Source: Saccharibacillus endophyticus (GTDB lineage: Bacteria > Bacillota > Bacilli > Paenibacillales > Paenibacillaceae). Taken from it: a stretch of DNA of 64,000 nt. The translations under genes were made by a program, and so were the position numbers. The stretch covers positions 124,001-188,000 of the forward strand of contig NZ_JAAZWE010000005.1 in NCBI RefSeq assembly GCF_013185185.1, written 5' to 3'. Shown here in pieces: positions 1 to 7,011 of the stretch. The notes below the pieces were generated by a model that was not told where the DNA came from, made no database searches, and saw nothing but the letters and a program-made list of their open reading frames with translations. Position 1 is the stretch's first letter. Each line of letters opens with the position of its first letter.

Positions 1-263
1 GCTCACTGGACGAGGCGTTCAATTTGCTCGAAAGCGTAAGACGGGAATTGGCTTCCGGCCCCGTCATGACCGCGGCCGGCCCCGTCAGCGTGACGGCAAG
101 CTTCGGTTTGACGGAAGCCCGAATCGGCAGTCCGCTCAAAACGCTGACGAAGATGGCGGATGACGCCCTCTACCTGGCCAAGCAGAGCGGTCGCAACAAT
201 GTGCAAATCTCTTACGACACGGACGGGGAAGCCGAAGTATCGGGCAGCGGGACCGGGACCTAG
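1..263 (+). CDS. Diguanylate cyclase (GGDEF) C-terminal end, partial
   Basis: This is the last part of a GGDEF-domain protein that would make the second messenger cyclic di-GMP from two GTP; the beginning lies outside the window. The reading frame enters at base 3. The visible residues VTASFGLTE, followed by the MADDALYLAKQSGRNNV stretch, match the final strand and helix of GGDEF domains (the usual pattern is ADxALYxAKxxGRN). The GG(D/E)EF motif itself is upstream of the window, so catalytic competence cannot be judged. The protein ends shortly after the domain with a short Gly/Ser/Thr-rich tail, so GGDEF is its C-terminal module. The amidase gene follows 100 bp downstream on the same strand. 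Confidence 0.85.
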   Translation, partial: SLDEAFNLLESVRRELASGPVMTAAGPVSVTASFGLTEARIGSPLKTLTKMADDALYLAKQSGRNNVQISYDTDGEAEVSGSGTGT

Positions 264-366
264 ACCAAGCTGGAAGCAACGCAAAAAAAAGCGCTTGGCT
301 GAGACGTACCCGTGCGTCCTGATACCGATCGCCGTCCTCCAATCCCCAGAGAAAGAAGGAGCTGTC

Positions 367-1866
367 ATGAAATTCGAACAGTACGTCCAATACGATGCCG
401 TCGGTTTGGCGGAACTGCTGCGCAAGCGTGAAGTATCTGCCCCTGAATTGGCTGAAGCCGCCTTTGCCAGAATGGACGAAGTCAATCCGTCGCTGAACGC
501 CGTAGTGCGCGATCGCCGAGCCGCGGCGCTTCAGGAAGCAGCCTCCGCTCCCCTTCCGGACGCGGACCGCCCCTTCTCGGGCGTGCCTTATCTGCTCAAA
601 GACATCTCGCAGGCTTTGGCCGGGGAACCTCTGACGTCCGGCTCCGCGCTGCTCCGAAACAACATCGCGCGCCGCGACTCCAATTATGTCGCGCGCGTTC
701 GGGCTGGAGGATTCATCCCGCTCGGCCATACGAATACGCCGGAATTCGGCCTGAAAAACATTACCGAGCCGACGCTGCACGGGCCTGCCCGCAACCCATG
801 GAATCCGCAGTATTCCCCGGGAGGCTCCAGCGGCGGTGCATCAGCCGCTATCGCTTCCGGCATCGTGCCTGCCGCCGGCGCCAGCGACGGCGGAGGTTCG
901 ATCCGCATCCCCGCCTCCTTCACCGGCCTATTCGGCCTTAAGCCGACGCGCGGCAGAACCCCGGTCGGCCCCGGCATCGGCCGGCAATGGCAGGGCGCGT
1001 CGATCGACTTCGCCCTGTCGCGCACCGTTCGCGACAGCGCCGCGCTGCTGGATCTGCTGCAAGTGCTGCAGCCGGAAGCCGCTTTCCAGACGCCGCTCTA
1101 CCCGGGCGTCTACGTCCAAGACATGCTGGCGCCTCATTCGCGCCCGCTGCGCGTTGCTTTCACGACCGCTTCGCCGGTCGGCTCGCCCGTCGGCGACGAT
1201 GCCGTGCAGGCCGTGCTGAAAACGGTAAAGTGGCTCGAAGAGCAAGGCCATCACGTCGAAGAAAAGCTCAGCCCCGTCAACGGCGTGCGCTTGATGGAAA
1301 ATTACTACACCATGAACGCCGGCGAAGTCTCCGCCATGTTCATCTCGTTGGAACGGATGCTGGGCCGTGCCATTCGTCCGGACGAAGTCGATATCATTAC
1401 TTGGGTCTTCGCCGAGGCGGGCAAAAACGTATCGGCGGCCGAATTCGTCCACAGCCTGAACGAATGGGACGTGGCCGCCGCGCAGATGGCCGAGCTGTCC
1501 GCCCGCTACGACCTGTACGTGACGCCTGCCACCGCCTTCACGGCACCTCGAGTCGGTGAACTCACGCATACGCCGGAGACGGCTGCGCCGTGGATGAGCG
1601 TCAGCGAACTGTCGGCGAACGAACAGCGCCGGATGCTGTACGACATTTTCGAACGCAGCCTGACCTTCACTCCGTTCACGCAGCTCGCCAACCTGACCGG
1701 ACAGCCCGCGACCAGCTTGCCGCTGCATCTGACCGAAGAAGGTCTCCCGCTCGGCGTGCAGATGATCGCCGCCAAAGGCCGCGAAGACCTTCTTCTCCAA
1801 GTCGCTGCGCAATTGGAACAATCCGATTTGTGGGCGGGAATGAAGGGAAACCCGATGCTAAGCTAA
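367..1866 (+). CDS. Amidase (amidase-signature family)
   Basis: A 499-residue amidase-signature hydrolase that should cleave an amide bond of an unknown substrate in the cytosol. The serine-rich signature GGSSGGASAA is followed by DGGGSIRIPA, and the Ser-cisSer-Lys triad is visible as Lys78 (in YLLKDI), Ser154 and Ser178; the 24-residue spacing of the serines is the family norm. I start it at ATG 367, seven bases after an AGAAGGAG-type ribosome binding site; the frame is open further upstream but has no such signal. No GatB or GatC neighbour is present, so this is a stand-alone amidase and not GatA. Transcription probably runs through the R1 palindrome downstream and stops at the hairpin ending near 2161. 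Confidence 0.9.
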   Translation: MKFEQYVQYDAVGLAELLRKREVSAPELAEAAFARMDEVNPSLNAVVRDRRAAALQEAASAPLPDADRPFSGVPYLLKDISQALAGEPLTSGSALLRNNIARRDSNYVARVRAGGFIPLGHTNTPEFGLKNITEPTLHGPARNPWNPQYSPGGSSGGASAAIASGIVPAAGASDGGGSIRIPASFTGLFGLKPTRGRTPVGPGIGRQWQGASIDFALSRTVRDSAALLDLLQVLQPEAAFQTPLYPGVYVQDMLAPHSRPLRVAFTTASPVGSPVGDDAVQAVLKTVKWLEEQGHHVEEKLSPVNGVRLMENYYTMNAGEVSAMFISLERMLGRAIRPDEVDIITWVFAEAGKNVSAAEFVHSLNEWDVAAAQMAELSARYDLYVTPATAFTAPRVGELTHTPETAAPWMSVSELSANEQRRMLYDIFERSLTFTPFTQLANLTGQPATSLPLHLTEEGLPLGVQMIAAKGREDLLLQVAAQLEQSDLWAGMKGNPMLS

Positions 1867-1899
1867 AATCTATATCTTTTCTTCCCACTTAACTCACCC

Positions 1900-1929
1900 A
1901 AAAAAAGACGCCCTCCTAAAGAGAGCGTC
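1900..1929 (-). terminator. Terminator hairpin, left of R1 copy 1
   Basis: GACGCCCTC pairs imperfectly with GAGAGCGTC, and a run of seven A on the plus strand gives a T run on the minus strand. It should stop leftward transcription from the SnoaL-like gene. An almost identical hairpin lies on the other side of R1 copy 1. Confidence 0.6.
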
Positions 1930-1934
1930 ACCGC

Positions 1935-2124
1935 GTCGATAAAGCCCAACGTAACTGGAAGTCAGCGGACGGAGAGAGAAATTCAGTGAAGGAGCGATAG
2001 CGTTCGCCTTTGAAATCGGGAAAATTCCGCTAAAATTCAATCCTTTTTCCCGATTTCAACACGCGACCGGAACGAATTTCTCTCGGAGTCTGATGACTTC
2101 CTCCGCCTACGTAACTTTATCGAC
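1935..2124. repeat. R1 palindromic element, copy 1 (190 bp)
   Basis: A 190 bp imperfect palindrome between the convergent amidase and SnoaL-like genes. The outer arms are GTCGATAAAG (1935-1944) and CTTTATCGAC (2115-2124). Inner arms include GAAGTCAG against CTGATGACTTC, GAGAGAAATTC against GAATTTCTCTC, and a core stem GAAATCGGGA against TCCCGATTTC around a roughly 25-base loop. The copy at 63022 is nearly identical, with paired changes in the outer arms. It has no coding capacity that I can see. It could be a miniature mobile element, a structured 3' RNA or both. Confidence 0.85.
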
Positions 2125-2130
2125 AGCCCG

Positions 2131-2161
2131 AGACGCCCTCCTTGCCGGAGAGCGTCTTTTT
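2131..2161 (+). terminator. Terminator hairpin, right of R1 copy 1
   Basis: GACGCCCTCC pairs with GGAGAGCGTC and is followed by five T on the plus strand. It ends the rightward transcript from the amidase, which would carry R1 copy 1 in its 3' region. It duplicates the hairpin at 1900-1929. Confidence 0.75.
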
Positions 2162-2525
2162 ACTCATTCACGAACCACGCCGCGCGAATCAATCCCTCGC
2201 TCGTCTCATAGATCGCGGCTGCCTGAAGCACGCGATCCGAGCCGGCCTGAGTCACCTCTTCATGATCGATCACCCGACTGCCGATCACCATTCGGTTGAC
2301 CAGCTTCGCGTGCACCTTATCGACCTCGAACCGTTTGCGATAACGCTCGCGCATTGCTTCGCGCCCTTCCGCGATCAGCGTTCCGTCGAGCAGATTGTAC
2401 AGCTTGGCATCCTCTGCGTACGTCGCGAGGAAGCCTTCCAAATCATGTGCGTTGTAGCAATCGAGCTGACGCTGCGCCAATTCTTGTGCCGAATGCTGAT
2501 CATGCTCTTTATTCCCGTTTTCCAT
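2160..2525 (-). CDS. SnoaL-like / NTF2-fold protein
   Basis: A 121-residue small alpha+beta barrel protein of the SnoaL/NTF2 superfamily. It has the typical N-terminal helix (QRQLDCYNAHDLEGFLATYAEDA) followed by a strand with LLDGTLIAEGREAMRERY, as in polyketide cyclase-like and ketosteroid isomerase-like proteins. Members bind small hydrophobic ligands, and many have no known reaction. No substrate can be assigned here. I choose the ATG at 2525 because a GGAG motif lies nine bases upstream; an ATG three codons earlier would overlap that motif. It is divergent from the DUF72 gene and its stop codon nearly abuts the amidase terminator. Confidence 0.75.
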   Translation of the reverse strand: MENGNKEHDQHSAQELAQRQLDCYNAHDLEGFLATYAEDAKLYNLLDGTLIAEGREAMRERYRKRFEVDKVHAKLVNRMVIGSRVIDHEEVTQAGSDRVLQAAAIYETSEGLIRAAWFVNE

Positions 2526-2652
2526 ATGCGGCATCTCCGATCTAAAGAACTTTCGTGACCTATCGTCGCATATCTTTGCCAGATTGCGCAACGCCCGTTT
2601 CGTGTAATAACTAACACAGCACGTTTTAACCCCATGCAAGGAGGAGATTTCC

Positions 2653-3564
2653 ATCATCACTGTCGGATTGACCAATTTCAGCGACCATGACGAGCTTTAT
2701 GGAAAAAAGAAGCCTGCCGAGCGATTGCCTGCCTACAGCGAGACGTTCAAAGTCGTCGAGCTGGACAGCTCTTTTTACGCGATCCAGCCCGTGAAAAACT
2801 ACGAGAAATGGGTCTCGCAGACGCCGGATGACTTCGGATTCGTGATCAAAGCGTACCAAGGCATGACCGATCATCTCCGCGGCAAAAAGAATTACTTCGA
2901 CACCGCCGAAGAAATGTTCGCCGCTTTTCACACCAGTCTGGAGCCGGTCATCGATGCCAAAAAGCTCACGATGACGTTGTTCCAATACCCGCCCTGGTTC
3001 GATTGCACGCGCGAAAACGTCGAGAAGCTGCGCATCACGCGCGAGTTTATGAAGGACGTTCCCTGCGCGCTCGAATTCCGGCATCAGTCGTGGTACTCCC
3101 CGCAGTTCCAAGACAAGACGCTGGACTTTATGCGCAAAGAAGGCTGGATTCAGACCGTCGTCGACGAACCCCAGGCCGGCAGCGGCTCGATTCCGATCAT
3201 CGCCCGGGCGACCAGCGACGAAGCCACCTACGTCCGCATGCACGGTCGCAACGTGGGCGGTTGGCATAAAAGCAGCGATCCCAACTGGCGCAAGCTGCGC
3301 TATCTGTACCGCTACAGCACCGAGGAATTGAAGGAGTGGCGCGATATCCTGCTGGAGCTGGAAAAGCAGTCCAAGCACGTCTACGTCGCCTTCAATAACA
3401 ACTCCGACAAAGACGCCACGCCGAACGCGCTGGAATTGATGGAGCTGCTCGGCCAGCCGATTCCCGAAGGAGCGCCGTGGCCGCCGCAGAAGCAGGACGA
3501 ATCGGAGAAAGACCAACCCGAGAAGACGGAAGAGCCCGAAGTGCAGCAAGAAAAGCTTTTCTGA
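2653..3564 (+). CDS. DUF72 family protein (YunF-like), probable AUC start
   Basis: A DUF72 protein of about 303 residues, a TIM-barrel-like family of unknown biochemical function (Bacillus YunF belongs here). The N-terminal pattern V-G-L-T-x-x-x-D-H-D-x-L-Y and the FKVVELDSSFYA segment are typical. The start is unusual. The strong AGGAGG (2639-2644) sits eight bases before ATC ATC ACT GTC GGA TTG, and the family's first strand (usually I-Y-I-G-L-T) is encoded from there. The only standard start nearby, TTG 2668, lies 23 bases past the ribosome binding site and would delete that strand. I therefore place initiation at ATC 2653. The C-terminus is a charged Gln/Glu/Lys tail. A bidirectional terminator follows. 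Confidence 0.8.
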   Translation: MITVGLTNFSDHDELYGKKKPAERLPAYSETFKVVELDSSFYAIQPVKNYEKWVSQTPDDFGFVIKAYQGMTDHLRGKKNYFDTAEEMFAAFHTSLEPVIDAKKLTMTLFQYPPWFDCTRENVEKLRITREFMKDVPCALEFRHQSWYSPQFQDKTLDFMRKEGWIQTVVDEPQAGSGSIPIIARATSDEATYVRMHGRNVGGWHKSSDPNWRKLRYLYRYSTEELKEWRDILLELEKQSKHVYVAFNNNSDKDATPNALELMELLGQPIPEGAPWPPQKQDESEKDQPEKTEEPEVQQEKLF

Positions 3565-3569
3565 ATCAT

Positions 3570-3622
3570 GCGAAAAAGGCCGCTTCGGCGTCAATCGACA
3601 CCTAAGGAGCGGCCTTTTTCGC
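3570..3622. terminator. Bidirectional terminator
   Basis: A perfect 15 bp stem, GCGAAAAAGGCCGCT (3570-3584) with AGCGGCCTTTTTCGC (3608-3622), sits between the convergent DUF72 and nitroreductase genes. A and T runs within the arms let it work in both directions. Confidence 0.9.
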
Positions 3623-3655
3623 GTATTATTGCATGTATAAAACCCTACGCTTTCC

Positions 3656-4258
3656 TTATCCGAACCACTTCAACCGCTCTTCCAACGGTTTGAACTGCTT
3701 CTCTCCCGCCGGAGCCGTGATCTTGCCGAACGGCATCTGCGCGATCAGCTTCCAGCTTTCGGGGATGTCCCATTCCGGCTTGACCTTCTCGTCGATCAGC
3801 GGATTATAGTGCTGGAGCGAAGCGCCGTAGCCTTCCGCCTCGAGCAGCGTCCAGATCGCGTACTGGTGCATGCCCGAAGACTGCTGCGACCAGATCGGGA
3901 AATTGTCTTGATAGGCTTGGAACTGCTCCTGCATGCCGCGAATGACCGACTCGTCCTCGAAAAAGAGAATCGTGCCGTAACCGGCTTTGAAGCTGTCCAT
4001 TTTTTCCTGCGTCGGCCCGAAATTGCCTTCCGGCACGATTTCTTTCAAAATGTTCGTCGTGAAATCCCACAGTTTGTCGTGATGTTCGCCGAGCAAAACG
4101 ACGACGCGCGCGCTTTGCGAATTGAACGCGGACGGCACATGCAGCAGCGTCTGCTCGATCAGTTCGCGGATTTTTTCGTCGGATGCAGTCTGTTCTTTGC
4201 TGATTCCGTAGATGCTGCGTCTGTTTTTCATCAGTTCCAACATGTTTTCGGTCGTCAA
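3656..4258 (-). CDS. Nitroreductase family protein (HBN1-like)
   Basis: A 200-residue flavin-dependent nitroreductase-like protein. It opens with the family pattern MKNRRSIYGISKE, continues with HVPSAFNSQSARVVVLLG (the FMN-binding NSQ segment) and has a late segment LLEAEGYGASLQHYNPLID, which matches the HBN1/fungal-type subgroup that often pairs with oxidative stress responses. Such enzymes use NAD(P)H to reduce quinones or nitro compounds; the natural substrate is unknown. I start it at TTG 4258, which has AGGAGG nine bases upstream; an ATG at 4321 has no ribosome binding site. It is divergent from the alpha-amylase gene. Confidence 0.85.
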   Translation of the reverse strand: MTTENMLELMKNRRSIYGISKEQTASDEKIRELIEQTLLHVPSAFNSQSARVVVLLGEHHDKLWDFTTNILKEIVPEGNFGPTQEKMDSFKAGYGTILFFEDESVIRGMQEQFQAYQDNFPIWSQQSSGMHQYAIWTLLEAEGYGASLQHYNPLIDEKVKPEWDIPESWKLIAQMPFGKITAPAGEKQFKPLEERLKWFG

Positions 4259-4376
4259 GAGTAACGCCTCCTCAAAAGTAGTCCGTTTGCGATCCATCGC
4301 GAAAACGGCCCATCCGTTCATTACCCTTCAAAACCCGCTTTCCAAGCACCGCTGCCCGATTTTACCTTTTCCCCGA

Positions 4377-4390
4377 TGTAAACGTTACCG
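4377..4390 (+). promoter_or_regulatory. Candidate cre (CcpA) site upstream of the amylase
   Basis: TGTAAACGTTACCG fits the Gram-positive catabolite responsive element (TGWAANCGNTNNCA) at every fixed position except the last base. It lies in the 416 bp gap between the divergent nitroreductase and alpha-amylase genes, a natural place for carbon catabolite repression of amylase. Function is inferred. Confidence 0.5.
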
Positions 4391-4575
4391 AAAACATTAT
4401 CAAATCCGGCTTTTCGTAAAAAAATCCGGGCTCGTTTGAATCCCCCTTCCTTTTGGGTAACTTGTATTATTCCTTTAGTGAGCGACTGATCGCTCCGCTT
4501 TCCCGGAGAGCCGTCCGGCGCTCCGACCGAGAATTCCTTACAAATTTTACTCGGACGCTCCCTGCGTCTTTTTCT

Positions 4576-4581
4576 TATAAT
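4576..4581 (+). promoter_or_regulatory. Probable -10 box of the amylase promoter
   Basis: A perfect TATAAT lies 93 bp upstream of the amylase ATG. The matching -35 region is weak (around 4553-4558), so an activator or another promoter may contribute. The rest of 4259-4674 also holds a short palindrome, AGCGACTGATCGCT (4481-4494), of unknown role. Confidence 0.45.
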
Positions 4582-4674
4582 CCCGGTCTGATGACATACG
4601 GCTTCCGAACCTGCATTTACGGACATCCGAATACGCAGCCGAACCCCAACACAATTCGAGGAGGTTTTTTTAAC

Positions 4675-6174
4675 ATGCCCGCTAACCACACGATGATGCA
4701 GTTTTTCGAATGGCACGTAGACGCCGACGGCGAACATTGGAACCGACTCAAGGAAATGGCTCCCGAACTTAAAAAGTGGGGCATCGATTCCGTGTGGATT
4801 CCGCCCGTCACCAAAGGACAATCCGCGGAAGATACCGGCTACGGCATCTACGATCTCTACGATCTGGGCGAATTCGACCAAAAAGGCACGGTCCGCACCA
4901 AATACGGCACGAAAGAAGAATTGAAAAGCGCGATCGCGGCCTGTCACGAATTCGGCATCGCCGTTTACGTCGACCTGGTCATGAACCATAAAGCCGGCGC
5001 GGACGAAACGGAACGCTTCAAAGTCGTCGAAGTCGATCCGAACGACCGCAACGTCGTCATTTCCGAAGAACCGTTCGAAATCGAAGGCTGGACCAAATTC
5101 ACGTTCCCGGGACGGGGCGACCAGTATTCCGCGTTCAAATGGGATTACCGTCACTTCAACGGCACCGACTTCGACAACGCGACGGGCAACAACGGCATTT
5201 ACCGGATCGGCGGCGAAAACCGCGGCTGGGACGACAAAGTGGATAACGAGTTCGGCAACTACGATTACCTGATGTTCGCCAATATCGATTACCGCCGGCC
5301 GGAAGTCCGCGAGGAAATGATGGAATGGGGCCGCTGGCTCGTCGACACGCTGCAATGCAGCGGCTACCGTCTCGACGCGATCAAGCATATCAACCATGAC
5401 TTCATCCGCGAATTCGCGGGCGAAATGATCCGCAAACGCGGCGAAGATTTCTATATCGTCGGCGAGTTCTGGAACAACGACCTGAACGCCTGCCGGGAAT
5501 TCCTCGACAACGTGGATTACCGCATCGACCTGTTCGACGTCTCGCTGCACTATAAGCTGCACGAGGCGTCGCAGTCGGGCCGCGACTTCGACCTGACGAA
5601 GATCTTCGACGACACGCTGGTGCAGACCCACCCGACCAACGCGGTCACGTTCGTCGACAATCACGACTCCCAGCCGGGCGAATCGCTGGAATCCTGGATC
5701 GACGACTGGTTCAAGCAGAGCGCGTACGCGCTGATCCTGCTGCGCCGCGACGGTTATCCGTGCGTCTTCTACGGCGATTACTTCGGCATCGGCGGCGAAA
5801 ACCCGATCGACGGCAAAAAGATGGCGATCGACCCGCTGCTGTACGCCCGCTGCCAAAAAGCATACGGCGATCAGGAAGATTACTTCGATCACCCGAACAC
5901 GATCGGCTGGGTACGCTTCGGCAGCGAAGAGGTCGAAGGTTCCGGCTGCGCGGTCGTGATCTCCAACGGCGACGAAGGCAGCAAACGCATGAACGTCGGC
6001 GCGCATCGCGCGGGCGAAGAATGGATCGACCTGACCAATACGCGCGAAGACAAGATCGTGATCGAAGAAGACGGCTTCGCCACCTTCCCGGTCAACGGAG
6101 GAAGCGTATCCGTCTGGGCGCTGCCGGAAGAAGACCGTACCATGGACTGCGCGGCGGACGAAAGCGCGAAGTGA
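4675..6174 (+). CDS. Alpha-amylase, cytosolic, GH13
   Basis: A 499-residue GH13 alpha-amylase that hydrolyses alpha-1,4-glucan bonds with retention. The four GH13 regions are present: DLVMNH (region I, Asp100), GYRLDAIKH with nucleophile Asp234, GEFW with acid/base Glu264, and FVDNHD with Asp331. There is no signal peptide; the chain begins MPANHTMMQFFEW like the intracellular AmyS/GH13_5 enzymes, so it probably degrades glycogen or imported maltodextrin inside the cell. The start is ATG 4675 behind GAGGAGG. The frame is open upstream, but that stretch has no ribosome binding site. The region upstream contains a candidate cre site. Confidence 0.93.
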   Translation: MPANHTMMQFFEWHVDADGEHWNRLKEMAPELKKWGIDSVWIPPVTKGQSAEDTGYGIYDLYDLGEFDQKGTVRTKYGTKEELKSAIAACHEFGIAVYVDLVMNHKAGADETERFKVVEVDPNDRNVVISEEPFEIEGWTKFTFPGRGDQYSAFKWDYRHFNGTDFDNATGNNGIYRIGGENRGWDDKVDNEFGNYDYLMFANIDYRRPEVREEMMEWGRWLVDTLQCSGYRLDAIKHINHDFIREFAGEMIRKRGEDFYIVGEFWNNDLNACREFLDNVDYRIDLFDVSLHYKLHEASQSGRDFDLTKIFDDTLVQTHPTNAVTFVDNHDSQPGESLESWIDDWFKQSAYALILLRRDGYPCVFYGDYFGIGGENPIDGKKMAIDPLLYARCQKAYGDQEDYFDHPNTIGWVRFGSEEVEGSGCAVVISNGDEGSKRMNVGAHRAGEEWIDLTNTREDKIVIEEDGFATFPVNGGSVSVWALPEEDRTMDCAADESAK

Positions 6175-6259
6175 CCGGCAATCTATGCGGACGCGCGGAC
6201 GGCTCGCCGAAATTCGGCGCCGTCTCGGTAGTTACGCCATACGGATGTACAGCAGATTG

Positions 6260-6904
6260 TCATCCTGCCAGCATCTCCGCGACCAGTTTTTGCAGCAGAA
6301 CCAACGCCGTTCCCCAGATGAACAGCGCCGATCCGCGATTGAACCACCCTATCGCCCGGCCGCTGCCGTCGAATCGGCGAAGAGCGGAACCCGCGCAGGC
6401 CAGACCGGCGAACCACAGCCACGAGACGGCGACGCACGCAGCCGTAAAGCGCAGCTTGGCATCGCCTTCGTAGGCAAGCGCGCTCGTTCCGATCACGCCG
6501 ATCGTGTCGAGCAGCGCATGCGGGTTCAGCAGCGACACGGACACGGCAAAAAGAATTTGCTTGGAAGAGGGAAGCGCCCGCGCGCTTTCCTCTTTGCCGT
6601 TGCCGGACGAATCCGAGCGGGAGCGCCAGAGCGCAAAGCCCATATACGCGAGAAACAAAACACCTGCCAGCATCAGCAAAATACGTAAAGCCTCGAACTT
6701 CAACACGACGGCCGAAACGCCGAATATCGCCAGCACGATCAACAAAGTATCGCACAGCGAAGCCGCAAGTACAGCCGGAAGCGCCCGGGACAAGCGGGGC
6801 TGGGCCGCTCCCTGCGCAAAAACAAAAACGTTCTGTACCCCAAGCGGCAAAATCAATCCGAGAGCTAATATGAATCCGTGCAATGCAGCTTCCATAATGA
6901 ACAT
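6260..6904 (-). CDS. LysE-family amino acid exporter
   Basis: A 214-residue membrane protein of the LysE/RhtB exporter superfamily, which pumps amino acids out by proton antiport. About six hydrophobic segments are visible. The N-terminal signature ALGLILPLGVQNVFVFAQGA (G-x3-P-G-P/V-x-x-x-F) is the family hallmark. I start it at ATG 6904, which has GGAGG eleven bases upstream; an ATG three codons later is also possible. It is divergent from a MocR-type regulator with only 107 bp between them, a pairing common for LysE exporters, so the regulator likely controls it. Its 3' end abuts the amylase without an obvious terminator. Confidence 0.88.
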   Translation of the reverse strand: MFIMEAALHGFILALGLILPLGVQNVFVFAQGAAQPRLSRALPAVLAASLCDTLLIVLAIFGVSAVVLKFEALRILLMLAGVLFLAYMGFALWRSRSDSSGNGKEESARALPSSKQILFAVSVSLLNPHALLDTIGVIGTSALAYEGDAKLRFTAACVAVSWLWFAGLACAGSALRRFDGSGRAIGWFNRGSALFIWGTALVLLQKLVAEMLAG

Positions 6905-7011
6905 CGACTCCTTTTCCTCCTCCATGTTACGATGCACGGAAGAAATGAAAAACCGCCAATTGGACGGATATTGAACCACCCAATTTTCTCGACAAGCAAA
7001 GGAGGGACGTT
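6905..7011. promoter_or_regulatory. Shared divergent promoter region, LysE/MocR
   Basis: This 107 bp gap separates divergent exporter and regulator genes. It contains CCAATT-type direct repeats (CCAATTGGACGG and CCCAATTTTC) about 25 bp apart. Closely spaced direct repeats are the usual binding pattern of MocR regulators, so this is a plausible operator. Confidence 0.4.

Noticed and set aside
1935..2124. R1 copies as simple intrinsic terminators
   Set aside because: They are far longer than terminators, lack a T run after the stem, and separate conventional terminators are present beside several copies.
4321..6006. Long open frame (561 codons) on the minus strand opposite the amylase
   Set aside because: It is antisense to a gene with all four GH13 motifs, has no ribosome binding site and reads as Arg/Val/Ala-rich nonsense, the usual shadow in GC-rich DNA.
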